Source: Paraburkholderia sp. PGU19 (lineage in GTDB: Bacteria; Pseudomonadota; Gammaproteobacteria; Burkholderiales; Burkholderiaceae). From it: DNA of 64,000 nt. This document shows positions 1-8,422 of this stretch, piece by piece. The position numbers were made by a program, and so were the translations under genes. The number at the start of each line of letters is the position of its first letter. The first letter of the stretch is position 1. The stretch spans positions 868,001 through 932,000 of the forward strand of contig NZ_AP023182.1 in assembly GCF_013426915.1 (NCBI RefSeq), in the 5' to 3' direction. The notes below the pieces were generated by a model that saw only the letters and a program-made list of their open reading frames with translations, did not search any database and was not told the origin of the DNA.

Positions 1-1
1 G

Positions 2-2092
2 GATCTCACGGGCCTCGCGCGTGAAGGCAAGATCGACCCGATTCGCGGACGCGATGCCGAAATCCGGCAACTGATCGACGTGCTGCTGCGCCGCCGTCAG
101 AACAACCCGATCCTGACGGGCGAGGCGGGCGTCGGCAAGACGGCGGTCGTCGAAGGCTTCGCGCAGCGTATCGTGCAAGGCGACGTGCCGCCCGCGCTGA
201 CCAATGTGTCCGTCCGTTCGCTCGATCTTGCGCTGTTGCAGGCGGGCGCCGGCGTGAAGGGCGAGTTCGAGAACCGGCTCAAGTCGGTGATCGCGGAAGT
301 CAAGGCATCGGCGGTGCCGGTGATTCTTTTCATCGACGAAGCGCATCAGCTGATTGGCGCAGGCGGCAGCGAAGGTCAGGGCGACGCGGCCAACCTGCTC
401 AAGCCGGCGCTCGCACGCGGCGAACTGCGCACGATTGCCGCCACGACATGGGCCGAATACAAGAAGTACGTGGAGCGCGATCCGGCGCTGGCGCGGCGCT
501 TCCAGGTCGTCAAGGTCGAAGAGCCGAGCGAACCCGTCGCGATCGAAATGCTGCGCGGCATGGTGCAGAAGCTCGAAGAGCATCACGGTGTCGAGATTCT
601 CGACGAAGCCGTGCGCGATGCCGTGAAGCTCTCGCATCGTTATATCTCCGGGCGGCAGTTGCCGGACAAGGCGATCAGCGTGCTCGATACCGCCTGCGCG
701 CGTGTCGCGATTGGTCAAAACGGCTTGCCCGAAGAGATCGAAGCGCTGGGCCGCTCGCTCGATACCGCCGAAAACCAGCTTCGTATCGCGCGTCACGAGG
801 CCGCGATGGGTGCCGAGCGCGCCGATGCTATCGCCGCGATCACGAAGCAGCTCGAAGACGAACGCGCGCAGCATTCGCGTCTCACCGAAAAACTGTCGAC
901 GGAAAAGCGCGCGGTGGAAGAGGTGCTCGCGTGGCGCAAGAAGATTCGCGGCTATCTTGCGGATCAGGGCGGTACGGGCGAGCCCGAAGAAGGCGAATCG
1001 CTGACAGCAAATCTGTCGCGGCTGGAGAAAGGGCTAGAAGCCGTGCAGAACGACGAGCCGATGGTCCCCGTGTGCGTCGATTCCGAAACCGTCGCGAAGG
1101 TGATATCCGGTTGGACGGGCATCCCTGTCGGCCGGATGCTCGCCGACGAACTGCATACGGTGCTTTACCTTCAGGACAAGCTTGCCGAACGCGTCGTCGG
1201 CCAGGACGAAGCGCTCGATGCGATCGCGCGCCGTGTGCGCACGTTCCGCGCCGATCTCGATGATCCGGGCAAACCGGTCGGCGTGTTCCTGCTCGTCGGG
1301 CCGAGCGGCGTCGGCAAGACTGAGACGGCATTTGCGCTTGCGGATCTGCTGTACGGCGGCGAGCGCAACATGATCACGGTCAATATGTCCGAGTTCCAGG
1401 AGGCGCATAGCGTCTCGGGGCTGAAGGGCGCGCCGCCGGGTTATGTCGGCTACGGCCGCGGCGGCGTACTGACGGAAGCGGTGCGCCGCCGCCCGTACAG
1501 CGTCGTGCTGCTCGACGAAATGGAGAAGGCGCACCCGGACGTGCTGGAATTGTTCTTTCAGGTGTTCGACAAGGGCGTGATGGAAGACGGCGAAGGTGTC
1601 GCCATCGACTTCAAGAACACGCTGATCCTGCTCACGTCGAACGCGGCGCAGGACGTGATTACGGAAGCCTCGCGCGGTGGCCGTCGCCCGGTGCCCGAAG
1701 AGCTGATCGAGAAGCTGCGTCCCGCGCTGCTCCGGCAGTTCAGCCCGGCGTTTCTCGGGCGGCTCGTGCTGGTGCCGTACTACCACCTCGGCGACGCGCA
1801 GATCAACGCGATCGTCAATCTGAAGCTCGAACGGCTCGCGCAGCGCTTTACGCGCAACCATCTCGCGCAGCTGACCTGGGACGTGGATCTCGCCACGCTG
1901 ATCGCGCAGCGCTGCAAGGAAGTGGACAGCGGTGCGCGCAATGTCGACCACATTCTCACGCAGTCGGTCCTGCCGGAGCTGGCGCGACAGGTGCTCGAGA
2001 GAATCTCGATCTCGGAGCCGTTTGGCGGCGTGCATCTCGCGCTGGGCGCGACGGGCGACATCGAGTTCCGCTTCCTGCCGAAGGAGGCGTAA
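2..2092 (+). CDS. tssH: T6SS sheath-recycling AAA+ ATPase TssH/ClpV (5' end outside window)
   Basis: ClpV disassembles the contracted TssB/TssC sheath in the cytoplasm so that the secretion machine can fire again. The reading frame is open from base 2, so the start and the N-terminal domain lie upstream of the window. Two AAA+ modules are visible: the first Walker A (GEAGVGKT, about nt 120-145) with Walker B (LFIDEAH, about nt 325-350), a coiled-coil middle region (nt 750-1000), then the second Walker A (GPSGVGKT, about nt 1300-1322) and Walker B (VVLLDEMEKAH). The ending is typical of the ClpB/ClpV C-terminal domain. The next gene, vgrG, starts 4 bases after the stop, so they are probably co-transcribed. 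A general ClpB is less likely because of the T6SS neighbours. Confidence 0.95.
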   Translation, partial: DLTGLAREGKIDPIRGRDAEIRQLIDVLLRRRQNNPILTGEAGVGKTAVVEGFAQRIVQGDVPPALTNVSVRSLDLALLQAGAGVKGEFENRLKSVIAEVKASAVPVILFIDEAHQLIGAGGSEGQGDAANLLKPALARGELRTIAATTWAEYKKYVERDPALARRFQVVKVEEPSEPVAIEMLRGMVQKLEEHHGVEILDEAVRDAVKLSHRYISGRQLPDKAISVLDTACARVAIGQNGLPEEIEALGRSLDTAENQLRIARHEAAMGAERADAIAAITKQLEDERAQHSRLTEKLSTEKRAVEEVLAWRKKIRGYLADQGGTGEPEEGESLTANLSRLEKGLEAVQNDEPMVPVCVDSETVAKVISGWTGIPVGRMLADELHTVLYLQDKLAERVVGQDEALDAIARRVRTFRADLDDPGKPVGVFLLVGPSGVGKTETAFALADLLYGGERNMITVNMSEFQEAHSVSGLKGAPPGYVGYGRGGVLTEAVRRRPYSVVLLDEMEKAHPDVLELFFQVFDKGVMEDGEGVAIDFKNTLILLTSNAAQDVITEASRGGRRPVPEELIEKLRPALLRQFSPAFLGRLVLVPYYHLGDAQINAIVNLKLERLAQRFTRNHLAQLTWDVDLATLIAQRCKEVDSGARNVDHILTQSVLPELARQVLERISISEPFGGVHLALGATGDIEFRFLPKEA

Positions 2093-2096
2093 GCGC

Positions 2097-4022
2097 ATGT
2101 CCACTGTGCCCAGCCAGGCGAACTGCTTTGCATCCGTCTCGACACCGTTCGGGACGGACGTGCTGCTGCTCGACGGTTTCGGCGGACGTGAAGCCATATC
2201 GGAGCTATATCACTTCGATCTGCGCATGCGCTCGACCAACAAGGCGCTCGATCCGCAGCAGATCGTCGGCAAGAGCGTGACGGTGACGCTGAAAGATCAC
2301 ACCGGCGCCACGCGCTATTTCAACGGCATCGTCACGCGTTTCGCGCATTCGGGCGCGGACGTGCAATACGGCTTCTATTCCGCCGAACTGGCGCCGCGCC
2401 TGTGGCTGCTGACGCTCGGTCAGGATCGCGTCATCTGGCAAAACCAGAGCGCGCTCGACATCATCAAGCAGGTGCTGGGCACCTTTGGCGTGATCTTCGA
2501 GGACCGCATGAAGCACGCTGGCAACTATCTGGTGCGCGAGTATTGCGTCCAGTACGACGAGAGCGCGTTCCGGTTCATCTCACGACTGATGGAAGAGGAA
2601 GGCATCTTCTACTTCTTCTCGTTTGCGGACGGCGCGCACACGATGGTGCTGGCGGACGATCCATCCGCACACGAAGCGACGACGGCAGGCACGCTCTATT
2701 TCGCACCCGATTCGGGCATCGGTCCGCAGGTGCAGCGACTGAGCGCATTCGAAATGTCGCGCGGCGTCGTGGCAGGCGAGCATATCGTCAGCGACTACGA
2801 CTACACGCAGGCGGCCACGTTGCTGTCGTCGTTGAAAGGCACGTCGAGCATTCCGACCGGGTCGCGCTTCACGTTTCCCGGCAAATACGTCGCGGCGTCG
2901 CACGGCGACCAGATCGCCGGGACGCTGCTCCAGGCGCACAACGTCGCGCAGCAGACCGGGCACGGTGAAGGTGGCTACTATGGCCTCACGGCAGGCACCA
3001 CCTTCACGTTGAGCGGCCATCCCGACAGCTCGCTCAATGTCAGCTATGTCGTGCGTGCCGTGCGCCACACGGCCTCGAACCTGATGTATGGCAACGAGTT
3101 CGACGTCTTTCCTGCCACCGTGCCGTTTCGCGCGCCGCTCGTGACGCCAAGGCCCGTCGTGTCGGGTACGCACACGGCAAAAGTGGTCGGCCCGTCGGAC
3201 GAAGAGATCTGGACCGACGCCCAGGGGCGCATCAAGCTCAAGTTCTACTGGGATCGCACGCCCGATGCCAACCAGAACAGCTCGTGCTGGGTTCGCGTCG
3301 CGCAGGCATCGGCGGGGCCGGGCTGGGGACATCTGTTTCTGCCACGCACTGGCGAAGAGGTCGTGGTCAGCTACGTCGACGGCGATCCCGACCGCCCGCT
3401 CGTGACGGGCTGTGTTTACAACGGCACAAACGCGGTGCCTGTGACCTTGCCGTCGATGCAGACGCAAAGCGTGATCCGCTCCCGTTCGTCGAAAGGCGGC
3501 ACGGCCGGCAATGAAATCCGCATGGAAGACAAGCTCAATTCCGAGGAGCTTTATGTCCATGCACAGAAGGACATGACAGTCGAGATCGAGAACGCGCTTT
3601 CCACCACGGTCAAGGCAGGCGCGGAAACGCACGTGGTGCAGAAGGGCGATCGCAGTATCGAGGTCAGCGAAGGCAAGGAGACGCATACCGTCAAGGGCAC
3701 GCGCACGGTCGACGTGACGGGCGATGAAACCCACACGAACCACGCGGCATTCACGCACAACATCAGCGGCGATCACACGCACAAGATCGAGGGCAACTAC
3801 ACGCTGAAAGTGGACGGCAATCTTGTGATCGAAGTCACCGGCTCGATCAGCATCAAGGCGGGGACGTCGCTGGCGAGCGAGGCGGGCACCTCGCACGCGA
3901 GCAAGGCGGGCACGACGCTCAGCAACGAAGGCATGACGGTTTCGCACAAGGCCTCGGCGACGCAGACGGTCGACGGCGGTGGCCAGCTCGCGCTCAAGGG
4001 CGGCATCGTCCAGCTCAACTGA
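2097..4022 (+). CDS. tssI: T6SS spike protein TssI/VgrG
   Basis: VgrG forms the trimeric tip of the T6SS tail tube and carries effectors or PAAR proteins. The ATG at 2097 is preceded by an AAGGAGG-type ribosome site at 2081-2087 that lies inside the end of tssH; the longer upstream frame overlaps tssH and is rejected. The 641-residue product has a gp27-like N-terminal region (about 1-370), a gp5-like OB fold with PRTGEEVVVSYVDGDPDRP near residue 415, and a C-terminal beta-helix of short repeats rich in AGT and GDxT motifs. It stops soon after the beta-helix, so there is no fused effector domain. The following YwqK-like and DUF4280 genes are likely partners. Confidence 0.95.
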   Translation: MSTVPSQANCFASVSTPFGTDVLLLDGFGGREAISELYHFDLRMRSTNKALDPQQIVGKSVTVTLKDHTGATRYFNGIVTRFAHSGADVQYGFYSAELAPRLWLLTLGQDRVIWQNQSALDIIKQVLGTFGVIFEDRMKHAGNYLVREYCVQYDESAFRFISRLMEEEGIFYFFSFADGAHTMVLADDPSAHEATTAGTLYFAPDSGIGPQVQRLSAFEMSRGVVAGEHIVSDYDYTQAATLLSSLKGTSSIPTGSRFTFPGKYVAASHGDQIAGTLLQAHNVAQQTGHGEGGYYGLTAGTTFTLSGHPDSSLNVSYVVRAVRHTASNLMYGNEFDVFPATVPFRAPLVTPRPVVSGTHTAKVVGPSDEEIWTDAQGRIKLKFYWDRTPDANQNSSCWVRVAQASAGPGWGHLFLPRTGEEVVVSYVDGDPDRPLVTGCVYNGTNAVPVTLPSMQTQSVIRSRSSKGGTAGNEIRMEDKLNSEELYVHAQKDMTVEIENALSTTVKAGAETHVVQKGDRSIEVSEGKETHTVKGTRTVDVTGDETHTNHAAFTHNISGDHTHKIEGNYTLKVDGNLVIEVTGSISIKAGTSLASEAGTSHASKAGTTLSNEGMTVSHKASATQTVDGGGQLALKGGIVQLN

Positions 4023-4030
4023 GAACGCCC

Positions 4031-4753
4031 ATGTCGACATCAACGCTTGCCGCCAGTGTGCCGCCGGGTACGGTCGAGGTCGAAACCGTGCTGGTCGAGA
4101 CGCGTGACGCGGACGGCAACCTGATCAACCGTGCGTCGCTGGCTCATGGCGTGCCGCATGGCGAAACGGTCAATTACGCGCCGAACGGCACGGTTCTCTC
4201 GCGCGCGAACTACGTGCACGGCCTGCTCGACGGCAGTCTGCGCATTTTCGACGCACAAGGCCAGCTGGTGCAGGACGCTCAGTATCGCAAGGGCAAGCTC
4301 GACGGCGTCACATCTTTGTATCAAGCCGGACGCCTTGCGAGCCGTAATCACTATGTGAGCGGGTCACTGCACGGCGAGAGCGCGACTTTTGCACCTTCGG
4401 GGCTCGTCACGTCGCAGTTGACGTACGAGGCGGGAAAGCTGGAGCGCGAAGCCGTGTTCATGCACGACGGCGTCGTGGTGAAGCGGGCGCGCTACAGCAA
4501 GGGCAAGCTCGAAGGGGAGACGCGCGAATATGCCGCCAACGGGGCGCTGGTTCAGAGTTCGCCCTATCAGGCGGACCTGCTGCACGGCACCGTGCGCCGC
4601 TTTGCACCGGACGGCGCGGTGATGCAGGAACGGCTCTACCGGCAGGGTAAGCCGGAAGGCGACTGGCAAGCTCCCGCTACGGGCACGCCGCAGGTGGGCG
4701 GCGCGCGCGGACCACGCCTTGTCAAGAATCTGGAAAAGTGGGTCAGAGGATAA
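4031..4753 (+). CDS. YwqK/MORN-variant repeat protein, T6SS accessory
   Basis: This 240-residue soluble protein is made of about eight repeats of roughly 22 residues with the pattern G-x-L-x-G....Y...G-x-L, seen for example as GKLDGVTSLYQ, GSLHGESATFA and GKLEGETREYA. Such repeats belong to the MORN_2/YwqK family, often named as antitoxins of YwqJ-like toxins. It starts 8 bases after vgrG and comes before a PAAR-like gene, so a role as effector adaptor or immunity protein is reasonable inference. No signal peptide or catalytic motif is visible. Confidence 0.75.
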   Translation: MSTSTLAASVPPGTVEVETVLVETRDADGNLINRASLAHGVPHGETVNYAPNGTVLSRANYVHGLLDGSLRIFDAQGQLVQDAQYRKGKLDGVTSLYQAGRLASRNHYVSGSLHGESATFAPSGLVTSQLTYEAGKLEREAVFMHDGVVVKRARYSKGKLEGETREYAANGALVQSSPYQADLLHGTVRRFAPDGAVMQERLYRQGKPEGDWQAPATGTPQVGGARGPRLVKNLEKWVRG

Positions 4754-4775
4754 AGGCAGAGGGCAAGAGGCAGAT

Positions 4776-5162
4776 ATGGGGATTCAGGTTACTTCGGGCA
4801 CCACGCTGCAATGCAGTTTCGGCGTCGCGCCGTCGGCATTGCAGGTGCTGCCCGCCAACCGGGTGATGTGCGGCGCGCCGGCGGCCAACATCATGGACTG
4901 TGCGCCGATGGTCAACATCATGCCGTTCGGACAATGCAGTTCGATGGCCAACCCGATGGTGGCCGCCGCGACGGCCGCCGCACTGGGCGTGCTCACGCCG
5001 ATGCCGTGCATTCCCGTGACGCCCGCGCCGTGGGCGCCCGGTTCGCCGACGGTGCTGATCGGCTCGATGCCGGCGCTGCAGAACTCGTCGAAGCTGACCT
5101 GCGCGTGGGGCGGCGTGATCCAGGTCGTCGCGCCGGCGCAGTTCACCACGATGACCGCCTGA
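4776..5162 (+). CDS. DUF4280 PAAR-like T6SS spike-tip protein
   Basis: A 128-residue protein of the DUF4280/PAAR-like type. Family features are the early CSFG motif, the block ANIMDCAPMVNIMPFGQCSS, the proline-rich PCIPVTPAPWAPGSP and the late CAWGGVI. Such proteins cap VgrG and sharpen the T6SS spike, sometimes carrying an effector; this one has no extension. I chose the ATG at 4776 because the conserved sequence starts there and a GGGCAAGAGG-like ribosome site lies just upstream; the longer frame from 4719 overlaps the previous gene. Spacing to that gene is 22 bases. Confidence 0.85.
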   Translation: MGIQVTSGTTLQCSFGVAPSALQVLPANRVMCGAPAANIMDCAPMVNIMPFGQCSSMANPMVAAATAAALGVLTPMPCIPVTPAPWAPGSPTVLIGSMPALQNSSKLTCAWGGVIQVVAPAQFTTMTA

Positions 5163-5175
5163 GCGCGAGGAGACC

Positions 5176-5430
5176 ATGCAATACGTTTTTTCGATGACTT
5201 CGCGGATGGTGACGATTGCCATCGCCTGTGCCGTTCTGCTGTGCATGCTTCTGTTTCTGCTCGGTGTGGAAATCGGCGCGCGCATGAATCATTCGTCGCT
5301 CACGACGGAAACGGCCGCCTATGACGCGCGCGTAGCGCCGCCCGTCGCCGCGCCTCCCGCTGCCGTTGCGCAACCGTCATCGCCGGCTGCTGCCGACATG
5401 GCCGCGCTTCCCGCTTCTTCGACTCTTTGA
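5176..5430 (+). CDS. Small single-span membrane protein in the T6SS cluster
   Basis: An 84-residue protein with one membrane segment (about residues 10-32, rich in V, I, L, C) followed by a short Ala/Pro-rich tail that probably faces the periplasm. A GAGGAG ribosome site sits directly before the ATG at 5176, 13 bases after the PAAR-like gene. I do not recognise a family. Its place between the spike genes and the transport cassette suggests co-transcription with the T6SS operon; it could be an immunity or assembly factor, but nothing in the sequence proves this. Confidence 0.6.
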   Translation: MQYVFSMTSRMVTIAIACAVLLCMLLFLLGVEIGARMNHSSLTTETAAYDARVAPPVAAPPAAVAQPSSPAAADMAALPASSTL

Positions 5431-5443
5431 GACTGGTAATTTC

Positions 5444-6409
5444 ATGTCGTGTTCTCTTCTCACCCCCGTCCGCAACGACGCACGCAGCGTGATGCATGGT
5501 TTTCGGCGCACGCTTGGCAACTGCCTCACGGGCGTTGCGTTGCTGGTTGCAGGCGTGACGGCTCAAAGCGCTTTCGCTGCAACACCGCAGCCCGTTGGTG
5601 CGCCCGCCGCCTCGGCACCTGCCAGCGCGCCGGTTGTCACGTCGACGGGTCTCGTGCAGATGCCGGACGGCCGGCTGCTTGCGCCCGAGTTCGCACGGAT
5701 CATCGGTCGGGGGGAACTCGTGGTAGCCGTTCTCTCGGTCGATCAGCCGCCGTTCTTTGAAGAGCATGACGGCAAGCTCACCGGGCTCGATATCGATCTC
5801 GCCCGCGAAATGGCGGCCAAGCTCCACGTCAAGGTGCGATTCAACCGCGACGCACACACGTTCGACGACACCGTGAGCCTGCTCGCGAAAGGGCAGGCCG
5901 ATATCGCAGTCAGCAAACTCTCGCGCACGTTGTCGCGCGCGACGGTGATTGCCTTCAGCACGCCCTATTTGCGTCTGAAACGTGCGCTGCTGCTCAACCG
6001 CGTGAAATTCGCACAACTCGCGCACGGCCGCTCCGTTCCGGAAGTTGTGCGCTCTTATGACAGCACCATCGGCGTGGTGGCGAATTCGTCTTACGCGGGT
6101 TACGTGGTCAACAACTTCCCGCACGCGCAGGTGCGCAGCTACGCGACCTGGGAAGATGTGCTCAAGGCTCTCAACGCCGGGGACGTCACTGCGGCCTATC
6201 GCGACGAATTCGAAGTGAAGCGGGTACTCAAGGTTGACCCCACGGCGTCGCTGCGTTTGCGCGTCGTGACGCTGCAGGATCTCGAAGACACGCTTGCGAT
6301 TGGCGTCAACGTGAACGAGCCGGCGCTGCTTTCGTTCGTCAACCAGTTCCTTGCTGATCGCAGCACGAAGCTGGACGTCAGCACCGTCCTGCAAGCTGCA
6401 GATCACTAA
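5444..6409 (+). CDS. Periplasmic family-3 solute-binding protein
   Basis: This is a type-3 extracellular solute-binding protein (SBP_bac_3), the family that binds polar amino acids and similar ligands. A signal peptide ending near SAFA-ATPQ is visible; the ATG at 5444 or the one at 5492 could be the start. The mature part shows VVAVLSVDQPPFF, the family signature GLDIDLAREMAAKL, and the hinge region with DIAVSKLSRTLSRATVIAFS. No ABC permease or ATPase genes follow. Instead two SDF-type secondary symporters and a racemase follow, an unusual pairing for this receptor family. It may deliver ligand to a symporter or act as a sensor. Confidence 0.85.
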   Translation: MSCSLLTPVRNDARSVMHGFRRTLGNCLTGVALLVAGVTAQSAFAATPQPVGAPAASAPASAPVVTSTGLVQMPDGRLLAPEFARIIGRGELVVAVLSVDQPPFFEEHDGKLTGLDIDLAREMAAKLHVKVRFNRDAHTFDDTVSLLAKGQADIAVSKLSRTLSRATVIAFSTPYLRLKRALLLNRVKFAQLAHGRSVPEVVRSYDSTIGVVANSSYAGYVVNNFPHAQVRSYATWEDVLKALNAGDVTAAYRDEFEVKRVLKVDPTASLRLRVVTLQDLEDTLAIGVNVNEPALLSFVNQFLADRSTKLDVSTVLQAADH

Positions 6410-6438
6410 TCAAATAGCGCGAAAAAGAGACCAGAACA

Positions 6439-7713
6439 ATGAACTCCAGCAGGATCTATGCATTCGTGCTCAACCCGTGGGTCGTCATCGGCAGTCTTGC
6501 GCTCGGTGGCGCCTTCGGGCTGTTTGCACCCGAGGCGTCGCAGAAGCTCGGCTTTCTGGGCGACATCTACGTCGATCTGCTGAAGATGACGACCTTGCCG
6601 TTCATGATCTCGGCAGTGATCTTCAGTCTGCAGCGACTGTTTCGTGACGGCGGCACCTCGCGCCTGCTGATGCGTGTAGTCACGGTATTTCTCGGCGCAT
6701 CAGTCACGGTTGCGGTGGTTGGCGCAATCGTGCTGCTGATCATGCATCCCGGCGCGAACATTTCGACGGCCACGATGCAGACGTTCGGCCTGATGGTGGG
6801 CAGCGACGCTTCGTCGAGCGACACGGTAATGAACCTGTATGGCGCCGATGTGCCGCAAAAGACGCTCAATTTCTCCGACGTCCTGACCAGCCTCGTGCCG
6901 ACCAACATCTTCGCTGCGCTCGCCAACGGTGACGCACTGAAGGCGCTGGTCTTCGCGCTGCTGTTCGGTCTGGCCGTGGGGCGGGTGCCGGAGCGTATTT
7001 CCGTGGGACTCAGCCAGTCGCTGGAAACGATTTACCACGCTTGCCAGAAGCTGATGCACTGGCTGAGCTACGCGCTGCCGCTCATTCTGTTCTGCATGAG
7101 CGCGGCGCAACTGGGCAAGTCGGGCGTCGGTCCGTTGCACGCGATGCTGCAATTCGTTCTGGCATTTTTCGTGACCTCGGCGCTTCTGCTGGTGCTCGCG
7201 GCAGTCATCATCTGGAAGCGTTCGACACATAGCCTCGGCAAGACGCTCGACGCATTGCGCGCGCCTTTCGCACTCGCGCTCGCTACCCGCAATAGCGCGG
7301 CGTGCATGCCGAGCATGATCGAAAGTCTCGTCGATAACCTTGGCTTCGCCCGTTCGCGCGTCGAACTGCTCGTGCCGCTGACGATCTCCCTGTTGCGCGT
7401 CGGCCCGATGGTCTACTACGTGTGCGCGACGCTTTTCATCGCCCAACTGTACGGCCATTCGCTCGGCGTAGTCGAGGTCGTCACTGTTCTGCTTGCATCG
7501 GTTCTGGCGGGATTCGCGTCAGCGGGCATGACGGGACTCGTTACCGTTTCGCTGGTGGGTATGACCTGCTCCTATCTGCGACTGCCGTTCGAAGCGGCAT
7601 TCATCCTGTTCCTTGCTGTCGATCCCATTTGCGACATGTTGCGCACGCTGATTCTCGTGATCGGCAATGCGGCCGCCGTTTCCGTCATCTGTCCTCGTCC
7701 GCTGAAGATCTAG
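6439..7713 (+). CDS. Divergent SDF-family dicarboxylate/amino acid:cation symporter (first copy)
   Basis: A 424-residue inner-membrane protein with at least eight hydrophobic segments in the order of the sodium:dicarboxylate/glutamate symporter family (SDF/DAACS). The serine-rich HP1 hairpin is reduced to ATRNSAACMPS, and the usual NMDGT motif is replaced by a segment containing LLRVGPMVYY. In the last helix the pattern DPICDMLRT keeps the two acidic residues and the arginine that reads an acidic side chain in GltPh, but the later Asn and Asp are Leu and Asn. Family membership is clear; substrate and cation coupling are uncertain. It lies 29 bases after the binding-protein gene. Confidence 0.8.
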   Translation: MNSSRIYAFVLNPWVVIGSLALGGAFGLFAPEASQKLGFLGDIYVDLLKMTTLPFMISAVIFSLQRLFRDGGTSRLLMRVVTVFLGASVTVAVVGAIVLLIMHPGANISTATMQTFGLMVGSDASSSDTVMNLYGADVPQKTLNFSDVLTSLVPTNIFAALANGDALKALVFALLFGLAVGRVPERISVGLSQSLETIYHACQKLMHWLSYALPLILFCMSAAQLGKSGVGPLHAMLQFVLAFFVTSALLLVLAAVIIWKRSTHSLGKTLDALRAPFALALATRNSAACMPSMIESLVDNLGFARSRVELLVPLTISLLRVGPMVYYVCATLFIAQLYGHSLGVVEVVTVLLASVLAGFASAGMTGLVTVSLVGMTCSYLRLPFEAAFILFLAVDPICDMLRTLILVIGNAAAVSVICPRPLKI

Positions 7714-7721
7714 GACCCGCC

Positions 7722-8422
7722 ATGGCACTCATCGGCATTCTTGGCGGCATGGGCCGCTTGCGACCGTGGACTTTATGGACAAGGTCGTGCGGCTGACGGA
7801 AGCGAGTCGCGACCAGGAGCATCTGCCGCTCCTCGTGGCGAACCTTCCGCACATAGAAGACCGTTCGAGCGCGATTCTCGACGATGGTGCTGATCCTCTG
7901 CCGGCGCTGCTCGCGGGCATCGACATGCTGAACAGGAACAGCGTCGCGTTGATCGCGATTCCGTGCAATTCGGCGCACCACTGGTATGCGCAAATTCGCG
8001 CGCACAGTGCTGCCCCTGTGCTGAATATCGCTGAGATCTGCGTGGCTGCGGTGCCGTCCACGGCTCGGCGCGTCGCCGTACTTGCGACGGGCGGCGCGCT
8101 GATGTCTGGTTTCTATCAGCGAGCGCTCGCCGAACGCGACATCGAACCCGTCACGCCGGACGAGACAATGCAACCGCTCGTCGCGGCCTGCATCGACGAA
8201 GTGAAGTCCGGAGATCTTGATGCCGCCGCGGCACATCTTGAGCGTGCTCTCAAGATGCTCGCGGAACAAGGCGTAACGATGGCGCTTATGGCCTGTACGG
8301 AAATCCCGCTGGCAGCACAGCGAATCGCCGCGTTGCCAATCGCGCTGATCGACAGTTCACTCGAACTGGCTCGCGCAACGGTCAAATACGCGTGCGAGCG
8401 TGGCTGGAACCGTCCGCAATGA
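7722..8422 (+). pseudogene. Asp/Glu-type racemase with an N-terminal frameshift
   Basis: Members of this family interconvert L- and D-aspartate or glutamate without a cofactor, using two cysteines. The start at 7722 encodes MALIGILGGMG, and the expected continuation PLATVDFMDKVV is in the next frame from about 7754. One C appears lost from GGGCCC near 7752-7756. From 7766 the frame is open to 8422 (218 residues) and keeps the motifs IAIPCNSAHHW (first cysteine) and LMACTEIPL (second cysteine). If the base is truly absent, translation could begin only at the GTG at 7766 and would lack the substrate-binding loop. The stop overlaps the next start (ATGA). Confidence 0.8.

Noticed and set aside
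1034..2197. 387-codon minus-strand frame opposite tssH
   Set aside because: Arg/His-rich translation typical of the antisense of a high-GC gene; tssH is certain on the plus strand.
2580..4043. 487-codon minus-strand frame opposite vgrG
   Set aside because: Shadow of vgrG; no known domain and a composition bias typical of antisense frames.
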